Source of the DNA: a virus
DNA: 27,032 bases
Direction: 5' to 3' (one strand)
Virus record (IMG/VR): IMGVR_UViG_3300029977_000010
Coordinates: 1-27,032 of that record
Under the pieces are notes generated by a model. That model did no database searches. It was not told the DNA's origin and saw nothing but the letters and a program-made list of their open reading frames with translations. Shown in pieces: positions 1-6,598 of the stretch (position 1 is the first letter of the stretch; each line of letters opens with the position of its first letter). The position numbers and the translations under genes were made by a program.

Positions 1-11
1 CGTACAGGGCC

Positions 12-40
12 TTGACGGCCAGAAGGCGCTCCGCTACAAT
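12..40 (+). promoter_or_regulatory. Sigma-70-type promoter of tRNA-Thr
   Basis: A -35 box TTGACG (12-17) is followed by exactly 17 bases and a -10 box TACAAT (35-40). The tRNA begins ten bases later, where transcription from such a promoter should start. This lies in the host flank, outside the attachment repeat, so tRNA expression survives integration. Identified by consensus only. Confidence 0.75.
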
Positions 41-49
41 ATTTCTGGA

Positions 50-124
50 GCCGGTGTAGCTCAATGGCAGAGCAGCGGAATCGTAATCCGCAGGTTGTCC
101 GTTCAAGTCGGATCGCCGGCTCCA
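50..124 (+). tRNA. tRNA-Thr (anticodon CGT), prophage attachment gene
   Basis: The sequence folds as a full cloverleaf. The acceptor is GCCGGTG with CGCCGGC (one G-T pair), the D stem GCTC/GAGC, the anticodon stem GCGGA/TCCGC with loop ATCGTAA, and the T stem GTCCG/CGGAT with loop TTCAAGT. The discriminator is T and the CCA is encoded. Anticodon CGT (82-84) reads the Thr codon ACG. Bases 55-124 are repeated exactly at 26906-26975, so most of this tRNA was supplied by the integrating element and only the first five bases plus the promoter are host-specific. The gene is structurally intact. Confidence 0.95.
55..124 (+). repeat. Left attachment-site repeat (within tRNA-Thr)
   Basis: Seventy bases are identical to 26906-26975. 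Identity stops at base 54 (g here, t in the other copy) and after base 124 (g here, a in the other copy). The repeat covers the tRNA from acceptor position 6 to the terminal CCA. It is an unusually long shared core, since many tRNA-targeting integrases share only the anticodon-loop or T-loop to 3' end portion. Confidence 0.92.
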
Positions 125-132
125 GATTGGCT

Positions 133-315
133 TCATAAAGCCAAAAAATTGTTTTCATTCTTCCAAGCCACTCCCAATCGATGCCCTTTATTAACAACGG
201 ATTCCGAATCTCTTTCTGGTCGGCCCTCTTCTAAAATTCTACCAAAAAGATCTCTGAGAAGAACTACCAAAGGCCCACTTTTGCCCTCAGTCTCTTCCTT
301 CTTACTGGCCCACAT
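133..315 (-). CDS. Hypothetical small protein, left end
   Basis: This 60-residue ORF starts at an ATG that overlaps the end of the upstream minus-strand ORF (302-505) by 14 bases, an arrangement typical of translational coupling. The product is charged and has an internal hydrophobic stretch (PLVVLLRDLFGRIL). No motif is recognised. It ends a few bases from the tRNA, with its stop inside the small hairpin at 127-144. Support is limited to the coupling pattern and protein-like composition. It could be non-coding. Confidence 0.35.
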   Translation of the reverse strand: MWASKKEETEGKSGPLVVLLRDLFGRILEEGRPERDSESVVNKGHRLGVAWKNENNFLAL

Positions 316-505
316 CGAAGACCACTATAAGGCCAAAACCTTCTCCAAGCTGTCTAGCTTCTTCATCAATTTTTGTCCTGTCTAATACCCCAGAAATGCG
401 AAAAGCCCACTGTTGAGCCAAAAGTTTTCTTTCCAAAGCTTTTGCAGTTTTTGCTCCTCCGGGATACAAGGGAGAGTTTAAGGTGGAATGTACATGCCAC
501 GTCAT
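302..505 (-). CDS. Hypothetical small protein, possibly the 3' part of a longer broken gene
   Basis: The start at 505 was chosen because GGGAGG lies four bases upstream; an earlier in-frame ATG at 526 has no ribosome site. The 67-residue product contains a protein-like stretch (KALERKLLAQQWAFRISG, then EEARQLGEGFGLIVVFD). The frame stays open upstream to about 754 and reads as plausible protein but has no usable start, so this may be the remnant of a 5'-truncated gene, perhaps carried in from a host. Function unknown. The antisense plus-strand ORF 494-751 competes with the upstream part of this frame. Confidence 0.4.
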   Translation of the reverse strand: MTWHVHSTLNSPLYPGGAKTAKALERKLLAQQWAFRISGVLDRTKIDEEARQLGEGFGLIVVFDVGQ

Positions 506-744
506 TGTCCCTCCCAGAGTCACCATCTGATATTGAATACGGGCGATGAAGTGATGAGGAAGCCTATGACCAGAACCGAAGAAATAGCCAAAATAGCTGA
601 CAGAACCACCAGTTCCCCTACTCTTCAGATAGCAAAAAATTCTTCTGGAAGTGATGGCAAATTCTTTCCACGTGAGTGTCCTCCTCAGACCCCCATTTGG
701 ATATTTTCCATGGAAACCAAAATGGCGAAGGGAGGGTTTCTGCG

Positions 745-1035
745 ATGGTAGGAATCAAAGACCGAGTGCATAAGGCTCTGAAGCGTGTCCACAAATTCTT
801 TGTACCGTATGAAAAGCCCAAGTGGGAGGGCTACGAGGTTGACATACCTGTAGGCTGTGGCAACTTCCAAGATCTGGTTTTAGCCCACGTAGAAAGCGTC
901 CGTGCTGAGGCTAAGTACTGGCGAGATATGTACCACTACACCAAGAGAATGGGCGAATTTTGGACCGACATACTCCTCACCACAACTTCCATCCTTGCCA
1001 GTGTTGTATTGTTCACTCTCCTCATGTGTAGCTAA
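745..1035 (+). CDS. Small membrane-anchored early protein
   Basis: The 96-residue product has a basic N-terminus (IKDRVHKALKRVHKFF), a middle region with heptad-like character (VESVRAEAKYWRDMYHYTKRM) and one C-terminal membrane segment (about residues 74-95, ILLTTTSILASVVLFTLL). The start at 745 follows a GGGAGG site. A longer reading from 676 has no such site and adds an unlikely N-terminus. It is the first clear rightward gene of the phage and precedes the regulator at 1078. A tail-anchored protein could act in superinfection exclusion or replication at the membrane, but nothing in the sequence shows this. No family is recognised. Confidence 0.65.
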   Translation: MVGIKDRVHKALKRVHKFFVPYEKPKWEGYEVDIPVGCGNFQDLVLAHVESVRAEAKYWRDMYHYTKRMGEFWTDILLTTTSILASVVLFTLLMCS

Positions 1036-1077
1036 CTCTCACTGGGTCTTGAAGGATGCGTAAGGAGGGGGAAGACG

Positions 1078-1746
1078 ATGACAACCACAGCCAAAGAGAA
1101 AGCCAAGCTTGAGAGGAAGATTATGGCAAAGCTGAGAGCACTACCGTATATGGAGAGCTGGGCACTTTACGGAAGGAATCGGGCATATTCCGGTTCTCTA
1201 CCCTTCGGTAAATGTGACCACTGCCATAGGGATACCCGTATCTACGCCTTTGTAGACGGAAAGGAGGTATGTAGCCGCTGTTATGCAAAGCTAAGAAAGA
1301 CTGAATTCAAGCCTCTCCCTCCTAAGACCACTTTCTTCTACTCTGATGATCGGTTCGTGGATTACATGAACTTCAAGCTCGCTGTGGACAAGGCCCTTGG
1401 GAAGGTTAGCCCCCTGACGAGGCGGATTGCTCACCTCCTCATTAAGGGGTACTCCTACAGGGAAATTGCCAATGAACTTGAGGTACCGCTCAGCACCGTT
1501 GCGGCTAAGGCGAAATACTTGTACCGCCTCATCGCTCGATTTGAGCGCTACCAGAACGAAGACGCTTTGCGAAATAGGCTCGTAGCCCAAAGAGAAGCCC
1601 TTGGGTTGAGCCGAAGGGCAATGGCAAGAGAACTTGGTGTAAAACACCACACATTACGCCTTTACGAACTCGGTGAGGTTCTCCCTCCGCTCAACTTCTG
1701 GGAGAAGTATGAGAGCAAGCTTAACGAACTCAAAGACAACAAGTAG
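1078..1746 (+). CDS. DNA-binding regulator: zinc ribbon plus two helix-turn-helix domains
   Basis: The 222-residue protein has three visible modules. Residues 46-68 hold a four-cysteine zinc ribbon (C46-x2-C49...C65-x2-C68). Residues about 111-150 resemble the sigma-70 region 4/LuxR helix-turn-helix (SPLTRRIAHLLIKGYSYREI...). Residues about 165-205 are an XRE/Cro-like helix-turn-helix (REALGLSRRAMARELGVK...LYELGE). A good AAGGAGG site precedes the ATG. It sits directly upstream of the primase gene, separated by a hairpin that could be its operator. The likely role is control of early transcription or the lysogeny decision. This is the only protein in the prophage that looks like a repressor or activator. 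Domain calls are from motifs; the target is inferred. Confidence 0.75.
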   Translation: MTTTAKEKAKLERKIMAKLRALPYMESWALYGRNRAYSGSLPFGKCDHCHRDTRIYAFVDGKEVCSRCYAKLRKTEFKPLPPKTTFFYSDDRFVDYMNFKLAVDKALGKVSPLTRRIAHLLIKGYSYREIANELEVPLSTVAAKAKYLYRLIARFERYQNEDALRNRLVAQREALGLSRRAMARELGVKHHTLRLYELGEVLPPLNFWEKYESKLNELKDNK

Positions 1747-1750
1747 AAGA

Positions 1751-1822
1751 AAGGAGGTTCTCGAACTGGCGCCCTCTGCCTCTTTTACGCCCCCATACAC
1801 AGAGGGCGCCCCATCCACCATG
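1751..1822 (+). promoter_or_regulatory. SD, perfect 11-bp hairpin, then ATG of the primase gene
   Basis: AAGGAGG (1751-1757) comes five bases after the regulator's stop, but the next ATG in frame is at 1820. Between them lies a perfect inverted repeat, GGCGCCCTCTG (1768-1778) and CAGAGGGCGCC (1800-1810), with a 21-base loop. Folding the hairpin would bring the SD within about 19 bases of the ATG. Alternatives are initiation at the in-frame CTG at 1766, eight bases after the SD, or a DNA-level operator for the HTH regulator. Confidence 0.7.
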
Positions 1823-4489
1823 AGAGCATTATATCTCGATAACCGGAACAATGGCAAGACCTTGTTGGGACACGATGTTATAGAGGCCGCTTGTGCTTAT
1901 CTCAAGCGGGGGTGGAAGGTCATCCCTATAGAGAAGCTTAGCAAGAAACCAACCACCAAAGACTGGCCAAACTTGAACATTAGAGAGGAGGAGGTTGACC
2001 TCTACTTTAACGAAGGAAAGAACATCGGGGTCATTCTTGGTAAGCCTTCCGGTGGATTAGTAGATGTAGACATCGACTACCCCCCCGCTTATGAGGTAGC
2101 TGACTACTTCCTCCCCAAAACCGGTGCAATCTTCGGTCGTAAATCCAAACCCAGATCTCACTGGATTTACTACTGCCCAGATGCAGAAACCACGAAGTTT
2201 AGTTTTAAAGGCCAGATGCTGGTAGAGATTCGTTCCACCGGAGCACAAACTATTTTTCCTCCTTCCATTCACCCCTCTGAGGAACCAATTGAGTGGGAGG
2301 AGGCAAGTGAGGCAGCACACGTAGAGATGGAAGAGTTGAAGAGAGGCGTAGCCAAACTTGCCTCCTGCGCGCTGCTTTCTATTTACTACCCCACAGAAGG
2401 TAGCCGCCAATATGCAGCAATGGCACTTGCGGGCTACCTGCTCCGCAGAGGTTGGAGCGAGGACGAAACAAGGGGGTTCCTCGAAGCCCTGTGTAAGCTC
2501 GCTAGAGACGAAGAAACCCGCATGAGACTGACGCAGATTCGCTACACTGCAACGAAGATTGATCGTGACCTACCCACAACAGGCTTCCCCACACTTTCAC
2601 AGTACTACCCAGAGGATGTTCTACAGAAGGTTGCTGAGTGGCTTGGGCTAAAAACCGAGAAACCCAAAACAAAACAAATTGTAGTCCTGGACAAGTTCTA
2701 CCCCCGTCCCTTCACCGAACGGCTCATTGCCCGCTACCAGTTCTGGTGGCCCGGAGGGAAAGAACCACTCTACTGGTACGACCCAGAAGAAGGCATTTGG
2801 CGGGACGACGGCGAAGAGCTCATCATACATGAACTCAGAACAGCTGTTGAAGAACTGCCCGATGTACAGAAGCGGCGGTACGTCATCGATGAGATTATAG
2901 CCGATGTCAAGGGTGTGTGTTGGAAGGGAAAGCCACTTCCCGAACCACCTCTCCATCTCATTCCTCTGCAGAACGGTGTCTTTGACCTTGAAACCGGGGA
3001 AGTGCGAGAATACCGCCCGGAAGACTTCTTTACCGCGAAGCTCCCCTGGCGCTACAACCCCAAAGCTCAGAGTAAGCTCGTCATCCCTCTTATTGAAAGC
3101 ATTTTGCCTCAGGAAGAGACCATTACCCTGTACGAACTAATGGCGTATTGTCTTTTCCGGGACTATCCGTACCAGAAGTTTTTCCTGCTTTTTGGACGTG
3201 GCTCAAATGGGAAGAGCCTCTTTGCCAAAATCCTTGAACGCTTCCTGGGTAAAGAGAACGTTGCTAGTGTAACCCTTCGCGAGTTCCAGCACGATCGTTT
3301 TGCTGCGTCAAGGCTTTACCGCAAGCTGGGGAATATCTGCAGTGAGCTTGAATATGAGGACATCGAGCGCACGGGGCTTCTGAAGCAACTTTGTGGTGGA
3401 GACATGGTTGAGGCAGACCGTAAGTTCCGAGAACCGATAAAGTTCCGGAACTATGCCAAGTTGATCTTCCTTACCAATGAGGTTCCTCGCAGTACAGACA
3501 CCACAGAAGCCTTCTACCGCCGCCTCTTCCTCATCGAGTTCCCAAAGAAGTTCAAGGAAGACCCAGAACTTGAGGTGCGTGTAACCACAGCTGAGGCAGA
3601 GGAATACGAAGCCTTACTTCTCAAGGTGCTGGAAGTGCTCAAAGCTTTGAAGGACCGCGGATTCGTGTTCTCGAGACACAAGTCCATAGAGGAAACCAGG
3701 GAACTCTACCTTAAGCTTTCCTCACCCCTGCACACCTTTATCGAGGAAAACTGCGAGATTACCTACCAGTCCGATGACTACATCTACAAGTATGAGTTTA
3801 AGGAGCGTTTTGGGCAGTGGTTGAAAGAGAAGGGAAGAACCGCCTATACCGACCAGAGACTTAAGAAAGAAATGCAATCGTTAGGGATTGAGGAAGCCCG
3901 CAAGGGTGCCGATAGCTGGTGGGCATGGGTTGGACTCAAATGGAAGGACACACCGTCAAAACCGTCAAGACCGTCAGGGTTTTACAACCGATATATAGCT
4001 GGGGAAAATCGATTTGAAAACCATGACGGTTCTGACGGTCTTGACGGTACACCTTCAAAACCACACTCAACTATTGAAGAAGAAGTCGTAGACCCCACAC
4101 CCTTTGAGAATAGAACTACCAAGGCTAACCCCTCCACTTTTGAGTTTTCTGACCTCCTCCCTGAGGAAGTCTCCCAGTCTGAAGAATCCCTCTTTACTCA
4201 ACCCACCACTCCTACCCAGAACACAACCACCATTGAAGAGGAACTTACCGACTGGCTTATGGAAACCTCTGAGGAAGAGGAACGGGAAACTACCTCCCTT
4301 AGTGACTCGCCCGCTGAAGAAACTCCACTTCCCTGTTCAGTCTGTACCCACCCCAAGCGCTCCGAGATTGAATACCTTTACGACTCTATGGTCTCTCCCA
4401 AAAGACTAAGCAAGAAGTACCGCATTGATGTTGGAGTTATTAAGACGCATATGGAGGTACATCGGAAGAGTACACCTCCTCCGGTCTAA
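1820..4489 (+). CDS. Primase-helicase: prim-pol, D5-type SF3 helicase, C-terminal Cys/His HTH module
   Basis: This 889-residue replication protein begins with a bifunctional primase-polymerase domain (about residues 15-190). The acidic motif is VDVDID (81-86), followed by SHWIY with H114 and an EIRSTGAQTIFPPS segment. A D5_N-like region follows, then an SF3 helicase with Walker A GRGSNGKS (459-466), ICSELE as the Walker B-like motif, sensor LIFLTNE and arginine-finger segment FYRRLF near 565. After a winged-helix-like part comes a linker (711-743) encoded entirely by the 98-bp iteron repeat. Next is a Ser/Thr/Glu-rich stretch, then a module with CSVC near 838 and HMEVH near the end around an HTH-like sequence. 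The ORF remains open back to 1673, but that N-terminus overlaps the regulator. Expected role: unwinding and priming at the phage origin. Confidence 0.9.
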   Translation: MRALYLDNRNNGKTLLGHDVIEAACAYLKRGWKVIPIEKLSKKPTTKDWPNLNIREEEVDLYFNEGKNIGVILGKPSGGLVDVDIDYPPAYEVADYFLPKTGAIFGRKSKPRSHWIYYCPDAETTKFSFKGQMLVEIRSTGAQTIFPPSIHPSEEPIEWEEASEAAHVEMEELKRGVAKLASCALLSIYYPTEGSRQYAAMALAGYLLRRGWSEDETRGFLEALCKLARDEETRMRLTQIRYTATKIDRDLPTTGFPTLSQYYPEDVLQKVAEWLGLKTEKPKTKQIVVLDKFYPRPFTERLIARYQFWWPGGKEPLYWYDPEEGIWRDDGEELIIHELRTAVEELPDVQKRRYVIDEIIADVKGVCWKGKPLPEPPLHLIPLQNGVFDLETGEVREYRPEDFFTAKLPWRYNPKAQSKLVIPLIESILPQEETITLYELMAYCLFRDYPYQKFFLLFGRGSNGKSLFAKILERFLGKENVASVTLREFQHDRFAASRLYRKLGNICSELEYEDIERTGLLKQLCGGDMVEADRKFREPIKFRNYAKLIFLTNEVPRSTDTTEAFYRRLFLIEFPKKFKEDPELEVRVTTAEAEEYEALLLKVLEVLKALKDRGFVFSRHKSIEETRELYLKLSSPLHTFIEENCEITYQSDDYIYKYEFKERFGQWLKEKGRTAYTDQRLKKEMQSLGIEEARKGADSWWAWVGLKWKDTPSKPSRPSGFYNRYIAGENRFENHDGSDGLDGTPSKPHSTIEEEVVDPTPFENRTTKANPSTFEFSDLLPEEVSQSEESLFTQPTTPTQNTTTIEEELTDWLMETSEEEERETTSLSDSPAEETPLPCSVCTHPKRSEIEYLYDSMVSPKRLSKKYRIDVGVIKTHMEVHRKSTPPPV
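3951..4048. repeat. 98-bp iteron repeat, copy 1 (inside primase gene)
   Basis: Three ACCGTCA units start at 3952, 3961 and 3970, and three inverted units TGACGGT start at 4024, 4033 and 4042, all at exactly 9-bp spacing. They flank a 47-bp core with a central ATATATAGC and partial dyad symmetry (GGTTTT...CGAT on both strands). The reverse complement is found without a mismatch at 21416-21513. Because the period is 9, the iterons read in frame as SKP/SRP and DGS/DGL triplets. Candidate replication origin, or a palindromic mobile repeat. Confidence 0.93.
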
Positions 4490-4618
4490 TTTTGGTTACC
4501 AGTGTTTAGTGAGAGACACACACAACCATTGTGGTCCGTTCAAATAGGTAGGTAGGGAGAGACGGGCATGGCTGGGGTGTGGTGGAGGGGTGAAAAACCA
4601 AAATCCAGGAGGTCAGCC

Positions 4619-4873
4619 ATGCCAGTGGGAACCCTCAAACGCAGGAAGCGCCACTTCCCTGAGTCCTATTCCATTGAGCAAGTTATCTTCGCCGTTCAGC
4701 ATGACCACCCAGATTGGGACACGGAGCGTGTATTAGCGGAAGCAAGGAGGATCTACTCTGCAATCCGTGCCCTCGACATGCAGGAGCTCCGTTCCAATCG
4801 TAGATTCTATGCCCATGAAATTCCCTCCGGCCTTGATCCCCAAAACCAACTGAGAGAAGAAGAGGAGGAATAA
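4619..4873 (+). CDS. Small hypothetical early protein
   Basis: The start at 4619 is favoured by AGGAGG six bases upstream. An earlier in-frame ATG at 4568 has only a weak site. The 84-residue product has a basic N-terminus (GTLKRRKRHF), a helical middle (PDWDTERVLAEARRIYSAIR) and an acidic tail of consecutive Glu residues. Its TAA overlaps the ATG of the phosphoesterase gene (TAATG), so the two are probably translated together. The 130 bases separating it from the primase gene hold no recognisable gene. No family or function is recognised. Confidence 0.7.
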   Translation: MPVGTLKRRKRHFPESYSIEQVIFAVQHDHPDWDTERVLAEARRIYSAIRALDMQELRSNRRFYAHEIPSGLDPQNQLREEEEE

Positions 4874-5757
4874 TGGACTTCGTAAGTGGAATTCCTTGGT
4901 CAGAAGCTGAGATAGAGCAGTTGCGTGTTCTGTATCAGAGTGGCGTTCCTGTGAAGGAGATTGCCTATCGGCTCAATCGTTCCCCTAAAGCTGTTAAGCG
5001 TAAACTCGAGAAGCTTGGGATAAAACGTCAGTCATTGAACTTCCCTCCCGTCTTTGATAAGCCACTATCTTCAAGACCACTCCGCATTGTAGGCAATTGT
5101 GCGGTCACCTCTGACTGGCACGTGCCTTACCACGACCAGAAACTCGCGCATAAACTGTTTGAGGTTTGTAGTAGAGAGCGGATCAGGAAATTAGTCATCG
5201 CCGGTGACTTTCTAGACTTTAACTCACTCTCTCCATTCCTGAGTTGTAATCGTGATCTCAATACAGAGCTGGAAAAGGCTGGAATACTCCTCGAGAAAAT
5301 TGCCTCGTTCTTCGAGGAGGTTTATCTACTGCCTGGGAACCACGAATTTCGACTCTCAAGAAAACTTGAAACTCCTTTATCCTTTAACCATTTGGTCAGA
5401 ATGCTCACCGATGCAAAGAACATTGTACCCACTGACTACGACTTCATAGAGCTGATCTCTGGCGAAAAACGCTGGAGAATATGCCATCCGAGAAACTACA
5501 GTCAGATCAAGTGTAGAGTTGCCTACCGCCTTGCAGCCAAGTTCGAGTGCAATATCATCTCAGCCCATGGGCACTTCTTCGGTCTTACGGTGAGCGAGAG
5601 TGGTAAGTACCTCTGTATCGATTCTGGGGGATTGTTCGACATCAACCTCATAGAGTACTACTGGAACACAACTACTTTCCCTGCATGGAACCAAGGTTTT
5701 GTGGTTATTCGTGATGGTTTTCCTCTGCTTTTTTCCCCCCTACTGGGGAATGTTTGA
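4873..5757 (+). CDS. Calcineurin-like metallophosphoesterase with N-terminal helix-turn-helix
   Basis: Residues 8-50 form a GcrA/Myb-like helix-turn-helix (EAEIEQLRVLYQSGVPVKEI...SPKAVKRKLEKLG). A complete metallophosphoesterase set follows: D81 and H83 (SDWHVPYHD), D112 (AGDFLDF), N156-H157 (LPGNHEF) and H232/H234 (SAHGHFFG), the residues that bind two metal ions in this superfamily. The 294-residue protein is probably a phage nuclease or nucleotide phosphatase directed to DNA by its N-terminal domain. The substrate cannot be told from sequence. Its position after the replication genes fits a role in DNA metabolism. Confidence 0.85.
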   Translation: MDFVSGIPWSEAEIEQLRVLYQSGVPVKEIAYRLNRSPKAVKRKLEKLGIKRQSLNFPPVFDKPLSSRPLRIVGNCAVTSDWHVPYHDQKLAHKLFEVCSRERIRKLVIAGDFLDFNSLSPFLSCNRDLNTELEKAGILLEKIASFFEEVYLLPGNHEFRLSRKLETPLSFNHLVRMLTDAKNIVPTDYDFIELISGEKRWRICHPRNYSQIKCRVAYRLAAKFECNIISAHGHFFGLTVSESGKYLCIDSGGLFDINLIEYYWNTTTFPAWNQGFVVIRDGFPLLFSPLLGNV

Positions 5758-5769
5758 AGGAGGCTTCCT

Positions 5770-5913
5770 GTGAGCACCGAAACTCGACGTTTGTCTGATG
5801 AGGAGCGAGACCTTCTGCTCGTTCAGATCTGGAGAAATGTGGTTGAGATCTTAATGCACCTTGAGAAGTCCCACAGCGAAAAGGAAGAGGAGTTTCCTGT
5901 GGTTTTCCTATGA
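5770..5913 (+). CDS. 47-residue hypothetical protein (GTG start)
   Basis: AAGGAGG stands six bases before the GTG, and the TGA overlaps the next gene's ATG by four bases (ATGA). This strongly suggests a translated small gene. The product is a charged, probably helical peptide (SDEERDLLLVQIWRNVVEI, then Glu/Lys-rich). No motif is recognised. It links the phosphoesterase to the exported transglutaminase-like gene within one operon. Confidence 0.7.
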   Translation: MSTETRRLSDEERDLLLVQIWRNVVEILMHLEKSHSEKEEEFPVVFL

Positions 5914-6461
5914 GGAAGTTCTTATTGCTGGTGTTCCTCGTCGGTTCTCTTGTCCTGTTCCCTTCCTGTGTGGCTGCACTTCCCGAATTCACTACCTCAC
6001 CCTCGTTTGAGGAGTGGATTTCTAGTCTTGGCACATGGGAGGATTTGGAAGACTTCCTCCTTAGGTGTGAGTATGTCTCTGATTTCGTGCAATTCAACAA
6101 GCGAGAGTACGTCCAGACTCCTGAGGAGTTCTTCCACAATCGTAGGGGAGACTGTGAGGATTTCGCCTACTTTACAGCTTATGTGTTTCATCGGAAGTAC
6201 TGGGCCACCGAGACCTTTGTGGTTTCAGTTTCAGGCTTCTACGACGGTAAGGAGATCAGACATACAACAGCGGTTATTCGCGATCTGGGAGGTTATTTTG
6301 TTGTAGATTTCGCCACAATGTACAGGCGATATTCCACCCTTGAAGAGGCTATAAGAGCAAGCTTCCCATTCCAGAGATTGAGAATCTGGGCAGTTCAGGA
6401 GGTCAAAAGCAACCGAAGCTTGGAATCAGTAACCTTATTGAGTGAATTGGCGAGCCCGTAG
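5910..6461 (+). CDS. Exported transglutaminase-like cysteine protein
   Basis: The 183-residue product begins with a clear signal peptide (charged start, hydrophobic core FLLLVFLVGSLVLF, then PSCVAALP around residue 20). C20 could be a lipoprotein cysteine or part of a signal peptidase I site. The mature part carries a transglutaminase/BTLCP-like triad: C82 in RRGDCEDFAYF, H118 in RHTTAVI and D133 in VVDFAT. Such domains act as cysteine proteases or transferases on proteins or peptides outside the cytoplasm. In a prophage this could alter the envelope, exclude other phages, or help lysis. The last ten bases, including the TAG, lie within the tRNA-Trp gene. Confidence 0.78.
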   Translation: MRKFLLLVFLVGSLVLFPSCVAALPEFTTSPSFEEWISSLGTWEDLEDFLLRCEYVSDFVQFNKREYVQTPEEFFHNRRGDCEDFAYFTAYVFHRKYWATETFVVSVSGFYDGKEIRHTTAVIRDLGGYFVVDFATMYRRYSTLEEAIRASFPFQRLRIWAVQEVKSNRSLESVTLLSELASP

Positions 6462-6527
6462 CTCTAACGGCAGAGCGCCGGACTCCAAATCCGGGGGTTG
6501 CAGGTTCGAATCCTGCCGGACTCGCCA
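6452..6527 (+). tRNA. Phage-borne tRNA-Trp (anticodon CCA)
   Basis: All arms fold: D stem GCTC/GAGC, anticodon stem CCGGA/TCCGG with loop CTCCAAA (anticodon CCA at 6485-6487), T stem GCAGG/CCTGC with loop TTCGAAT, discriminator G and encoded CCA. The acceptor GAGCCCG/CGGACTC has one C-A mismatch at the fourth pair. The three bases before the tRNA (GGC) can pair with the GCC formed by the discriminator and the first two bases of CCA. The upstream gene's stop codon TAG is tRNA positions 8-10. The tRNA must be released from a polycistronic transcript unless a hidden promoter lies in the upstream gene. Confidence 0.92.
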
Positions 6528-6598
6528 CCCTCGCCGAGGGATCCTCTGAAGATGTACAAACTCATGCCCGAAAGTTGTTTAAGGAGAGGAGGATCGCA

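Larger units (their letters stand above)
125..744. other. Left prophage end, coding content unresolved
   Basis: No gene here is recognisable by homology. A 7-bp hairpin TTGGCTT/AAGCCAA (127-144) lies just inside the element, next to the tRNA end. The minus strand is open from about 754 down to 302 without a stop (150 codons), but no ATG, GTG or TTG occurs before 526. The plus strand is open in the same codon register from 488 to 751. Only one of the two can be the main coding strand. The minus-strand candidates are listed separately. The plus candidate would begin near 494 (AAGGTGG seven bases upstream) and overlap the next gene by the ATGGTAG at 745-751. Confidence 0.5.

Noticed and set aside
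127-144. Hairpin TTGGCTT/AAGCCAA after tRNA-Thr as a rho-independent terminator
   Set aside because: It is followed on the plus strand by an A-run, not a T-run, so the usual terminator form is absent.
488-751. Plus-strand ORF before the first clear gene
   Set aside because: It has a possible SD for 494 and an overlap with 745, but the product is Pro/Ser/Thr-rich without structure and is the exact antisense register of a more protein-like frame; left as unresolved.
1673-1819. N-terminal extension of the primase from 1673
   Set aside because: It lies inside the regulator gene, is Ser/Arg-rich, and has no ribosome site; prim-pol homology-like sequence begins after 1820.
3952-4048. CRISPR-like array from the regular ACCGTCA units
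   Set aside because: Units are 7 bases at 9-bp period with 2-base gaps and inverted symmetry; there are no spacers and no cas genes.
6528-6540. Hairpin CCCTC/GAGGG right after tRNA-Trp as a terminator
   Set aside because: A 5-bp stem with a 3-base loop and no T-run; transcription must continue into the terminase genes.
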